Origin: Oreocharis arfaki
Taxonomy: Eukaryota > Chordata > Aves > Passeriformes > Paramythiidae
DNA length: 64,000 nucleotides
Reading direction: 5' to 3'
Assembly: GCA_013398015.1 (NCBI GenBank)
Contig: VZRR01004550.1
Coordinates: 382,215-446,214 of the forward strand
The notes beneath the pieces are model-generated. The model was not told where the DNA came from. It did no database searches and saw only the letters and a list, made by a program, of their open reading frames with translations. Below, in pieces: positions 51,186 to 61,666 of the stretch (position 1 is the first letter of the stretch; every line of letters begins with the position of its first letter). Made by a program: the position numbers and the translations under genes.

Positions 51186-51469
51186 TTTCTGTCCTTTAAA
51201 CTGAGTTAAGAATGAGTGTCCTGCACCCTTCGTCGTTTCTGTAGTATGTTGCTTTCCTTGAAATGAGTTTCACTGAGTGACGGAGTCCACAAATCTTTGT
51301 TTGAACTAGGTTCTTAAATGTTTCTTGCTCCACAAGTGTTCATTCCTTAGTGCCATCTATTAATGAAGTCTCTCTCAAGAATGGCAAGAAAAATCAGAGT
51401 TTATGGGTTTGGATTTCACTGTAATGAAACTGACGCACAGTCGAGAAACCAGGAGAAAGCAATATTCTA

Positions 51470-52160
51470 ATGACAAATAATTCTCATCACATGAAGAACA
51501 ATTCGAAAGGGATATGCTGAGGCTGAGTGAGAACGGTGTGAAATCTTGCATTTAGTGAAAATCCAACACAGATATAATGGGAAATATAACAGGAAAGGCC
51601 ACGGGAGGGACCTTGAGAGGAACCTTGGGATTATTGGTTCACAGATTATTTTTAAATCAAGTGTGTAATATCTTTGCAAAACCACCAAAACCATCTCTGG
51701 AATAAATATAGCAGAAATGTGTACGTAGGAATAAGAAATAGTAATTTTCCTAATTTGGCATTCATGAGACCTCATCTGGATTACTGTCCAGTGTGGAACA
51801 TTATTCTTTGAAAATGACTAGGAAAATTTTGAGTTGCCCAGAGGTGAAAATAAAAGAAATGGAAGATCTAATTTAAAATCTTGCCCTATACTAGTCTAAG
51901 AAAGAGAAGCATTATAAAAGATGTCATATTTTATAAATTTCTTCTTGACAAGAAGGCCAACAGTAAACTGTTACCACTGTTGGCTGAGATAAGGCCAGAG
52001 ATAATCAGCTGACATGAATAAAATACATCCATACTAATTTCTATAAAAGTCTTTTTTGTAGGATACTTTAGCAGTTGGACAGGTGAGGTTTTGTTGGTTG
52101 TAGAATCTCCATAATCAGAATTTTTAAGAACACGTGAGTGTCAGGGACATACTGAGTTTA
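51470..52160 (+). mobile_element. Old CR1/L3-type LINE fragment
   Basis: Plus-strand phrases follow the C-terminal ORF2 part of CR1-superfamily LINEs: CCTTGAGAGGAACCTTGGGA, then GCATTCATGAGACCTCATCT, GATTACTGTCCAGTGTGGAA (the 'aged ... TATTGTGTCCAGTTCTGG' line), and near the end GTAGAATCTCCATAATCAGA. It is heavily diverged, with stops in every frame. It abuts the opposite-strand CR1 at 52163. Confidence 0.65.
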
Positions 52161-52162
52161 CT

Positions 52163-52413
52163 CACAGAATCACAGAATGGGTCAGATTGACAGGCACCAC
52201 AGTGGGTCGTCTGGTCCAAGCTTCCTGCTCAAGCAGGGTCATCCCAAAGCTCACGGCACTGGATTGTGTCCAGGCAGTTCTGGAAAATCTCTAGTGACAG
52301 AGACTCCACAAACTCTCTGGGCAACCCATTCCAGCATGTGGTCACCTGCACAGCAAAGAAGTTCTTCCCCATGTTCAGGTGGAACTTTCTGCGTGTCACT
52401 TTCTGCCCATTGC
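52163..52413 (-). mobile_element. CR1 LINE, left part, split by an LTR insertion
   Basis: The plus strand opens with CACAGAATCACAGAATGG, the reverse complement of the ATTCTRTG-type CR1 3' end. It continues through phrases such as CTCTGGGCAACCCATTCCAG and AAGAAGTTCTTCCCCATGTT, familiar CR1 reverse-complement text. It stops at CTGCCCATTGC where the LTR begins; the remainder resumes at 52983. Confidence 0.9.
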
Positions 52414-52982
52414 TGTGGTGGTTTGCAAATAAATTAGTAGCTTAAAGACAAGGTGAATGGATTGGCTCCTCCCAAGGTCCTTTGTTCTTTCATTATTGTG
52501 TATTCCCTTTTTGTTATTGCTATGGATTTTGTATTCCCCCTTCCCTTTCTTCCCTGTGTCTCCCCTTCCGGGTTGCTCTCCCCTCCCCGCTCTCCCCTTG
52601 GCCCCTGTTCCTGGCCACTCCTTCGAGCTTCCCCTATTCACCCCTGCACCTCAGCCCGCCCCTGTACCACCCCTGTGCCCTGAGACCATTGGTTCTCATG
52701 CTCTCTCCGCCCTCCCTGTCCCCATATAAGACCCCACGACCCTCGTGTGTCTGTGTCTTCGCCTCTGGGCTCCACCTGGGACCGTGGCTCCTAGGATTCC
52801 CGATGCCATCTAAATAAAGCTTTTTCTGTGGAACCCATGCGGAGACCCTCCTCCTTTACCACCGCTGCGTCGAGGAGCTGATGCTTTGCCGGGGCGCGAA
52901 CGCTCCGAGCGCCTTTGATGCTCCCGGGAAAGACGCGGCCTGTCACGCCGCTGCCAGGGCGCATTTAAAAACATCTACAACA
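52414..52982 (+). mobile_element. Solo retroviral LTR with perfect 6-bp target duplication
   Basis: A 569-bp element begins TGTGGTGGTTTGC and ends ATCTACAACA, flanked by identical CATTGC at 52408-52413 and 52983-52988. Internal layout is that of an LTR: ATTGG (inverted CCAAT) near 52688, TATA box CATATAAG at 52723-52730, AATAAA at 52813-52818 followed by T/G-rich sequence, then a CpG-rich U5. That suggests U3 about 52414-52750, R to about 52835, U5 to 52982. The 6-bp duplication suits class II (ERVK-like) integrases. No internal gag-pol-env DNA or second LTR is present, so it is a solo LTR left by recombination. Intact duplications and many surviving CpGs suggest recent insertion. The TATA box could still drive rightward transcription. 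Confidence 0.9.
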
Positions 52983-53075
52983 CATTGCCTCTTTTCTACT
53001 GCTTGGCACCACTGAGCAGGACCTGGATCCATCCTCTTGGCACCTTCCCTTAGGATACTTATGCACATTGGCACA
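52983..53075 (-). mobile_element. CR1 LINE, right part after the LTR
   Basis: Starting with the duplicated CATTGC, the text resumes: CCTCTTTTCTACTGCTTGGC, ACCACTGAGCAGGACCTGG, CATCCTCTTGGCACC, GGATACTTATGCACATTG. This is contiguous CR1 reverse-complement sequence with the part ending at 52413. After about 53075 it runs into an AT-rich (TATA)n stretch. Confidence 0.88.
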
Positions 53076-55531
53076 TATATGTATATATATATTTATACAC
53101 TTCTTTTTCATAGGTAGGAGTTAAAATAGACCTCTTGGGGTCCCTCATCATCCAACATTTCTGTGGTTTGGTTTCTACGATTTAACGTTTTAAAGGTGTG
53201 TAAAAACTGTGCTTGAAATGCAGCACTGACAAAAGACACAGATGTGATAGGCCCTGTGAGCAGGGCTAGTAGTGGCTTCTGGACATCAGAGGGAGAGAAA
53301 ACAACTTTCAGCTTAGACATCCCTCTTTGATAATGTGTGTGTTGAGCTGTCCCAGAATGACAGATCTTTCCTGAGTATCCATATTGAAGTACCACTGGAC
53401 TCACCTTTAAATTATTTATGTTATGTGACTTTACATTCAATTCGTTTTTATTGCTCAGTGAATGAATCCAGTGTAATCATGAATCCCTTACATAAGGGAC
53501 CTATCACATCAAATGTGATGTTTGTGGAGAAGATAGATAGTGTTGGGAGATGGTTTGTCCTGCTTCTGTGGGGTGGAGAATCATTAGTTAGTGTAAGGCT
53601 TGCAATGTCATCTAGCTGGATCTCAGTGATGCAAGCTGCAGTGGATGATTTGTTGCTAGTGACTCAGATATTGTTTGTTGTTGGCAGGTCTTCCATTGAT
53701 CATATTTTTTTTCCTTCATATCTGGTTCTCTTTTGGATTTACTTCCCTTTTTGTTCGGAGTTGTACATGAAGTCAGTCTTAATCTTCTGGGCTTTTAATC
53801 TGGCTATTTACCAAAACCTTGCCTTTGAAATAGTGCCTATGTCTTTTTACGTTATTTCTTTACCTTTGACGTACATAAAACTATGGCATCTTCTAGTGGT
53901 TCAGGTAGCTAAGATGTATTAAATAACTTATGAAAGTTATGAAAATCTAATCTTCTTAAAACCAGCTGTTCCAAATTGCAATAGCTTTGTCTCCAACATG
54001 AGAGCTTCATTCAGCAGAAGATGGCTGCTTTTTGTTGTGAAGGTCTCATTAGGAACTAATTCCTGCTTCACTGTAAATATGGAGTGTTTTATTAATGATT
54101 TTGCAAGGCCGTGTGAAGAAATGAAAAGCAGGGCAGGTAGAGTGGGGAGGTGGCTGTATAAGGACATAATCAGGACTCCAAGGACCCTGCTCTTGTGTAA
54201 AGCAATGAAATGTTTGAACACTTTACTCAGTTTCAAAACTGCTGTAACATTGTAAGAGGTAAACACTCATCAGTATTTCAGTGGCATAAAATATATTTAC
54301 TCAGAAGTCATTAGGAACAATTAAAACTGATTTTTAATTGATCTTCCTGACTTCGCATCTGTCTGGCCTTTTATGGCAGCTGCTTTGCTTTCACATGCTC
54401 ACAGAGTTTCATAAAGAGCTTGGGCTGATGCAAGGCCGTGCTGCCAACAACATCCGTGCCCAGCTTTGCCCTTGCCATGTGCTCCTACCTCTTCCTTTAC
54501 ATCAGTTCCAGCACTTAGGAGGCCGTGGGAAAAGCTGCTCATCCAGCTGAAATTTAACTGAAAATTAAGAAGTGATTTAAATTAGATAGTGATACGATCT
54601 GATGTGCACTGAAATTGAATAATTGCTAGTGCTGAGATAAAGCATGGGCCAGGACTGCAATAGGACCTGCAGAAAAGGGTGGGACTGACCCGTTTGCAGT
54701 AGCCTGCAGGCAGATCAATTTAACAGTTGTCATTTTATTATGCCTATGGTGTGCTTAGCAATTTGCGTAATATACTTGGTAAATGACAAAAATTGTTTGA
54801 ATTTCCTTCGCATGTGGGTGATTTAATTGTAGAGTTCCTCTGAAGGGTTTAGCATACTTTTATAATATTAATCTTGCAATTTGTAAATAATGTTGTTGGT
54901 TTGTTTTCATCAGGTAGGTACATCTCTTACCATACTTAAGTCTATCTTGTTTTGAATCTCATTTCCCTCCCTTTTATTCCTATTACTCCTGTTTAATAAA
55001 GTTTATTGTCTGGATTAATGTTGTTTTATCAGGTATCAATGAAACTTAAGAGGTTATGTTAGAAATTGCTCCTAATCATCACCTAATAAATTGGTGCTTA
55101 ACCTACCACTGTTTCTTCTCTTTTTGGTTGTGACAAGTAGGATTCATTGCTTGGTCTAGAAAGAAAATGTGTCACAGCTTATGTCTATTATGATTTCCTA
55201 CTGTTCCAATTAGCTGTGCTGCAGAGAAGCACCAAAACAGAAACAACAAGTGCTGCATAAGGTCTTGGAAACTTCTGATTTCTAGTCGTGGTGCAGTATG
55301 TAAGTAATATAGTGACTGAAATTACTTTCATCTCCCTCTTCTATGTTAAGTGTTAAACATCAATGGTATTATTTATTTTTCTGCTATAGCTACTTTTTCA
55401 GCAGCTCAAAATGTTGACAGTGCTTTGTAGTGCTTTGAAGATGAAAAATGCGGTTATTGACACTTATTTTTTGGTTTTTAAGGTTTCAAAATCTGTAATC
55501 ATTGATGTAAAAATTTTCTTTTCCCTGTAAG
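53076..55531. other. Gene-free AT-rich DNA with one long open frame
   Basis: No gene is recognised. A 195-codon plus-strand frame (53335-53922) is long for such AT-rich sequence but resembles no family I know. 54590-54850 looks like unique sequence with several TAAT/ATTA cores and could be a regulatory element. Confidence 0.5.
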
Positions 55532-55621
55532 TTCTTACGTCCAAATCTCTTTTTTGTCTTAGACCAAAGGTGCAGTATAACCAAAAAGTTAAGTCCTACT
55601 ATTATTGGTAACACCAGAGCA
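55532..55621 (+). repeat. 90-bp dispersed duplication, copy 1
   Basis: It matches 56960-57049 at 87 of 90 positions; the last 65 bp are identical and include AGACCAAAGGTGCAGTATAA. Same orientation, offset 1428 bp. Homology ends abruptly on both sides (GTAAG| on the left, GAGCA|GGTATT on the right). A 147-codon frame (55605-56048) begins in this copy but has no recognised similarity. Confidence 0.93.
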
Positions 55622-56952
55622 GGTATTTAAGTGTTTGGCTGAGAAGGGTCTCGGCTCAGTTTTTGCAGCTCAGCCAGAGAAGTGCTTACGGGGCAGAAAG
55701 TCCCTTAGCAAGGGTCTGGGAAACATCACACGGAATTCCTCAGCCAGGCAATTAAGCCAGCCTAGAAAGCTCCAGACAAGAACAGTGTGCTTAACAGAAT
55801 GCAAATTGCATTTCACAGATCTGGTTATTTTAATTCAGAGCAAGGCCATCAGTGTGAGTGTTTCCTTCAGCACGCTGATAACTAGAAGTCATTGCCTGTT
55901 GAACTGCGACTGGCTTTTACCAGTTGTGGTTTTAACCAAATTCCTTATTTTTTTTTTTATATCTGTCCTCCTTTTTGTCAAATTTTACAGCAGAAACATT
56001 TTAGTGGTAATATCTGCTCACTTAGAACAAAGGCCCTGGAAACTTTGAAAGGAAAAATATGGGCTCATTTTCGTATCTGCTTTCCAACTTTCAGCAAGCT
56101 TAGTAAAACATGTGGATTATTAGGTATGTAATTGTGCTAAAGCATCCTCTAGTATCCATGTGGCACCTCATTTCATGGCAATCATTTAAAATAACTGGTA
56201 ATAGAAATCAGATGAAATGAAACTAGTTTTTAAAGACATCCAATCTTAAGGCCAGGAACCCCCTGAATCTTGATTGTTATGCTGGTCTTTAAGTGAGAAC
56301 ATGAGTAAAGCTGAATGACAATAATTCTGTTATTTGGAAGTATTACAATGTACTTGGATGTATATGATTCCTGGAACAGTTGCTATAGCCCTCTTTGACT
56401 GAGCTCTTCAGCAATTTCTGAGTGAGGACTTGGCACTCCTTGTGAGTACAGTCAAAAGAACCAGTAAAGTACATTCAAGGCTCTTTTGAGATGATTTCCA
56501 GAACCTACTAATCTACGCTGAAGCAATTTTTTTTCAAAAGGTAAAAGAGACTTCAGCTTTTTCAAACAGGAAGAACCGAGACCTGAAAATCACGTCTGCA
56601 ACATTCTGCAAGAAAAAAGGATACTGCTGACTGAATGTCATGCATGAATAATTGTTTTGGAGAAAGGTTTTGGAGATTGATGTTCTTGAGATGGTAACCT
56701 GAAATGATTGTTTCTTGTTAGAAGTAGTGGAAGTTGTTCCATTTATGCAGAGAAATTACCATATTCTACTCTGTCAGTGCGTAAATTATCATGACAAGTG
56801 TAAGAAACTGAATATCCTGTTACATTTTCAGTTTTCTTTGCTCGTGAGACAGAGAGAGAAAGATTTTGCCTATCATGTTCATTTGAAAATACTGTGCATA
56901 CACCTCATGTATGTGGTCTTTGTCCTGATTTTTTCCCCTTAATGATCTAATC
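55622..56952. other. Gene-free DNA between the two 90-bp copies
   Basis: Unique-looking sequence with no gene recognised. It lacks LTR-type ends, a primer-binding site or coding remnants that would make the 90-bp copies terminal repeats of one element. Confidence 0.5.
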
Positions 56953-57076
56953 TACAATCTTCTTACATCCAAATCTCTCTTCTGTCTTAGACCAAAGGTG
57001 CAGTATAACCAAAAAGTTAAGTCCTACTATTATTGGTAACACCAGAGCAATCAATCTATTGCAATTACAATCTTCT
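56953..57076 (+). repeat. 90-bp dispersed duplication, copy 2, with 11-bp flanking repeats
   Basis: Bases 56960-57049 repeat 55532-55621 with three mismatches (G/A, T/C, T/C). An identical TACAATCTTCT lies on both sides, at 56953-56963 and 57066-57076, as a target-site duplication would. The bounded insert is 56964-57065 (102 bp), of which the last ~16 bp (ATCAATCTATTGCAAT) are not in copy 1. No poly-A tail or known element ends are seen. Confidence 0.85.
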
Positions 57077-60000
57077 ATTCTGTGTAAATGACCTATGATT
57101 CACTATGATTCAGATTCACAATGTGTATTTCAAAGATCTTAGGTCTAGAGCAATATCTGTATCATGTGATTCTCAATAAATCTGTGTATTACGGGAATAT
57201 GCTACAAGTCTTCATTACAACTGAAGCTACTGTGTTGCTTATTTGAAAAATATTTTGGATATGTTTATTTCCACCAATGTTATCGAATTTGAATAGACAG
57301 GCTGCTTCAGGAATATCACCTTGTGTCAATTGTGGAGACAGTTCTTTCATATAGCACCAAAAAAATAAACATGAGGGATGTAAAACATTCTTGGTATTTC
57401 AGACATTTAAAAATGGGTAATTTCAGACTGTTGCATACTTCATGCATAGTCCATAGCTGGAACAGTTGACATGTGTACCCTGGCTGCCCCTTCCCTAAGA
57501 ATGAGGCTGGATGGCGGCTGATGTGCCCCCCTCTGAAGCCAGAGGTGACCAAAGGCTTTGAGTTATCAGTCAGCGTCCTCTTTTAGTACTGGCAGCAAAA
57601 ATGTTCTGCTCTCACACGGCAGCAATTGCATATTCTTATTGCTGTGTGCCAGTTCCCAGCTGAAACACAGACGTTATGTTTCTCAAAAGAGGGAGTATGG
57701 GGGTCTGGCACTGTTGTGTCACCCAGCTTGTTGGCCCGGGTTCTCGTTTGCTGTCCATCAGTTCATTTCCTGGGGTGTTACCTGGACAGCACTTAAACTG
57801 CAGACAGAGGTGCATACAGATGAAGTGCAGGGCTGCTGGTAGCTTGCACTTACATTCCTGATTTTAAGTATATTCATACTAATTGTGGTCAACGGAAAGT
57901 GTGCAGTTTAGCCCGTCTCTCCTGCTCCCTGGCAGTCCCAGACATATATGCCAAGCACAGTTGTGAAAGATTTTTTCCAGCAACAGCATGTGGCTCTCTT
58001 TGGCAAGCTCCCACCAACCATTTTGTTGGCAGCTGCTAAGTGGCCTCTGGATCTCTAACGCAGGAAGGCTGCTGATGGGCTTCTGATCTACATATTTCTC
58101 TGAAAGCAATTTCTTTTGACATACCTTTCAGTTCTGCAAATGCTCATTTGCTTTATATTTATCTATTTGGTTCCAAACCCCACATAGGCCACATAGGCCT
58201 CTCAAAATCCCCAGATCCACTTAGAGTTGAAAGAAATAATTTAACAGTCCAGAAACCCATGCTGTCCTTTGCCCTTCCATTTTTCACTTGTACACCATAT
58301 TTTCATTGTGCATCTATAAAAGCTCTGTGTTTTCCAGAACTCATGTCCTTCCCCCTTACTTGCTCGGTTAGGATATATGAAATTGATGGTACAGATGCTG
58401 GCTGCCTTTGGGTACTGGCTTGAGACCTCAGTATGGTCCTTCACCTTTTTTTGCCCGTCTGCAGTGGCAAGCCAGATGTTGCCCATGACTATTAGCACAG
58501 CTAACCATGACTACAGGAGGTGCACGAGATAGGCCAAGAGAGATTCTTCCTGTCTGGCCAGTGCTGAGAGAATTGACCCTGATGGCACTACACCTGTCTA
58601 GCAAAAGGAAAGAAGTTGCATTTCATGCCCTTTCTCAGGAAACACTTTGCCTCCCCCTTCTTGGCACAGGGAATGCAAATGCAAAGCTAACTGCCCATCT
58701 CTTTTAAGCGCTGCCATTTGTACAAGCCTGTCAGCTTGCATTTCCTGCTGGCAACCACTGCTCTGCTCTGTGCTGTTACTTGCCATTACACAAAGCAGTC
58801 ACTCCATGGCTGTCTGCTCCTTAGAAACACATGTGAATTAGACCTCAAAACATGTGACTTAATGGAAATAAGTTATATACAGGGGAAGGTGGAAATATGT
58901 GGAGGCACAAAATCTATATAAGACAGGAGTTCCAGAATAAATTTCTCTGGACAGAGCAGAGTTCCTTGTGTTTTCTGGCACTGGATTGTTAAGAATGAAG
59001 AAAAGGAAGATGATAAGCTAAAAATCTTGCATAGTTTCTGTTAACCAGTGTATTGACGAGCACCCTCATAAAAACTCTCTTGTGTCTTCCACCATCGCAG
59101 ATAGCTTCTGTGTCATTTGTATAACTACTGTATCATAAAAGTTCTTCCTGAAACCGTAAGGGGGTCTTGAAGGCTGAGAAAACGATTCCTCTTAATAAAA
59201 TTTCTCTGTTAACTTGCACCCAAAGTTTGAGTTACATTGCCATAACTTCTCCAAAGGTAAAAATAGCTTCTTAGGTGAAACTGTGAGTGGAATTTTGCCC
59301 CAAACTCCCATCAGGTATTGTCTCTTAATCATATCAATAACAATACATGCAAGCATTTCTACCTTCTTTTCATTTTTTCCATGTGCTGGAAAAAGGAACT
59401 ATGCCTGGTGTCAAAATTCATATACATATGGGAGAAAATGGGAAATAAATGGAGGAAAAACCCCAACTTTCTTTAAAATTGGGGTTTTAGATGGAAAATA
59501 CCATATCTTTCAAACATGGATTTCAAGGTGAGTGAAGTCAAATAATGCCATGCCAGCATTTTTACAGTTCATATATTCCTGCTGTTGACTTTCCTCATGC
59601 AGAAGCAAAGTCAGTTATCCATTGACTTTTCCTGAGCTTTAGACATGTTGCAGGCAGAAAGCAGATCTGTCATATTTTCCATTCATCCGTGTGTAAGTTC
59701 AAGAAAGTCACTGTGTAATGTGATGTTGTTTAAAGTGGTGCTGTCAATAAAATTCCTCCATTTGGAGCAGTTAGCCTCCATGGTAAGCTTTGAATTCTCT
59801 TTCACTGAATTCTCTACCTTATCACTGGCCTGAGTGAATATACCAGAATTATCACTGAAGTATTTTGGCTCCAATTGAGTATGGTTTTGTGAGGTGCGAA
59901 TTTTCATTCCTTAAGGTGCAACAGAAGTGTGAAGCATCAAGATTTTTTTTTTTTTGTGGCAAAACACGCTGAAGAGAACCCAGCCACCAAGCTCCCCTCT

Positions 60001-61019
60001 GTATCTGGTTTTGCAGGCTGTCTAGATGGGAGTGCTCTGAACCGGTGGTGGCTAACACTGTGGTTACAGTGGCTGCAGGGAAGGTGGCTGCAGCTCAGCA
60101 CACACCTCTAAATAGTGCACTGTAGAACCAGTGCTTTCTGCTTTGGTGCTGGCTGAACATCACGTAAATTTTCAGTCACAGCATAAAAGCACTATCGCCA
60201 GATATTTAGGAGTCCTAACACACTTTCCCTCCCCCCCCCCCCCCCACCACAGATTGGGGCTATTCATGTATTTGGCTGGAGATCAGCACTGCCTGCCGAG
60301 CCAAATTACTGGAAATTATTTACCTGGAGCCTGATCTAGAAGTTTTAACTCAGCTTTTCAGTAGGTCCATTCAATCCAATGCATTTTTTTAAATAAACCC
60401 AGATTTGGAAGTTGGGCTTTTGCTTTGTCAAGCTCCGCCACCCTGTGTGGTGAGCAGCTATACCACACCCTCACACTCCAACTGGGTGCCTGTCCACAGC
60501 TTAAATCATGGCTTGAGAACATGTAAGGCTAATTTCATTAGCTTTCATGTCCATATTAAAGGGAGAGAAGGTGCCATCAAGCAAACTCCCATTGACAGGA
60601 ATCCACTGACTGCCACTCACTCACATTACTGTTGCTTCACGTAGACATAAACCAGCTGCTTTATATAGTTAAAAGTACAGACAGACCCTGTTAGATGGAA
60701 TATGTTCAAGGAAATTTTTAAGTGGTATCTGTGGAGCTATTATTTAGAGTGTTTTTCCTCTCTGCATGCAGAAATGTTCTGATGGGTTCTAAATTAAGTA
60801 AGTGCTAAAAGAGAGGCTTACCCATGGAGCTATCACCAAAACACCCTGGCCCCATCAGGATTACTGACATCATGCAGTGAATATTCCATGTTTGTGTGTA
60901 CATTAATATCTACATTGTGCTCAGAGTTGAGACACCAAAATGTGGGTGGTTTTTTTTTCTGACACAAGACTGTGAATGCACTCAACAACTACGATGGCCA
61001 AGAGGCAGAATATGTATCA
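57077..61019. other. Gene-free DNA with a poly-C tract
   Basis: No gene is recognised; open frames stay at or below 105 codons. Contains poly-T 59942-59955 and an uninterrupted run of 15 C at 60231-60245. Confidence 0.5.
60231..60245 (+). repeat. Poly-C tract (15), poly-G on the minus strand
   Basis: CCCT followed by fifteen C residues and ACCACC. The G-rich complement could fold into a quadruplex and is a usual site of length error. Confidence 0.9.
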
Positions 61020-61666
61020 TGTGGAAGAGTGCTTCCTTTGCATTAGGAACTTTGTGTCTCCTGGAAAGAGGTGAGTGCTCTCTGCAGGCATACCTGCCGC
61101 CTGCTGTCCTCCTGGCCTCTGCCGAGGACGCTGGCTCTGGGGGGCCTCGGAGCCAGAGGGGGGGGCTCGGGCGTCGCGTGGGTGGCTCACGCTGGAGGCG
61201 AGGCAGCTCCAGGCGAGAGCGCAGGTAAGGCGCGATGGTGCAGCGGCGGAAGAGAGCAAAGGGAGGCGAGAGGGGGTCTCCTCCAAGTCTCCTTTTATTA
61301 ACAGGGGTAGCGAGGGTCCAGGTCGGAGAGGGGCGGAGGGAGAACTCCAGGGAGAACCGGGTGTGCACGGGGTTTTAAGGGGCACAGAATTTGGGCGGGG
61401 TTAAGGAGGAACAGCCAACGGGACGCGTCTGTGGGGAGGGTCTGGGGATCCAGGATCCAATTAAAACTCGGCAGGGGGGGTACAACGATACAGACAACTC
61501 ATACAACAAAACGGGTGTCGAGGATTACAGAACTCTCTGGAAGGAGGGGAGGGCTCCAAACCTCAGCTCTACCCACGGACTCCTCCTCAAAGGAGGAGCT
61601 CCAGTCACTGGGGACGGGGTCCCCATGATTGATAACAGGGAAAACTGCGGTAGGACCTTCCACACA
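61020..61666 (-). mobile_element. Probable solo retroviral LTR, reverse orientation
   Basis: A CpG-rich block in AT-rich DNA. Ends are inverted: TGTGGAAG at 61020-61027 and CTTCCACACA at 61657-61666; flanks TATCA (61015-61019) and TATCC (61667-61671) agree at 4 of 5. On the minus strand the order is LTR-like: U3 with CCAAATT and GTTGGCTG phrases, TATA-like CCTTAAAACC (61371-61380), AATAAA (61294-61299) about 75 bp later, then a GC-rich U5. No internal viral sequence adjoins it. Exact ends, class and the target duplication are uncertain; a CpG-island promoter of another gene is the alternative, but no exon follows. Confidence 0.65.

Larger units (their letters stand above)
40881..51469. other. 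Gene-free DNA with poly-A/T tracts and one N
   Basis: No gene is recognised. Open frames of 125-139 codons (42368-42787 plus; 47757-48134 plus) show no motif, signal peptide or homologue I know. N at 44177 is an unresolved base or collapsed gap. Simple tracts: 17 T at 46990-47006, 22 A at 48263-48284, a 10-bp tandem pair at 43807-43826, and a 20-bp tandem pair at 51146-51185. AT-rich blocks lie at 48680-48760 and 49560-49630. Confidence 0.5.

Noticed and set aside
55605..56048. 147-codon frame starting in the 90-bp repeat
   Set aside because: The start lies in duplicated non-coding sequence and the C-terminal hydrophobic part comes from a T-rich tract; no similarity recognised.
55532..57049. 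The two 90-bp copies as LTRs of one small element
   Set aside because: No TG/CA ends, no primer-binding site or coding remnant between them, and the 11-bp direct repeats flank only the second copy.
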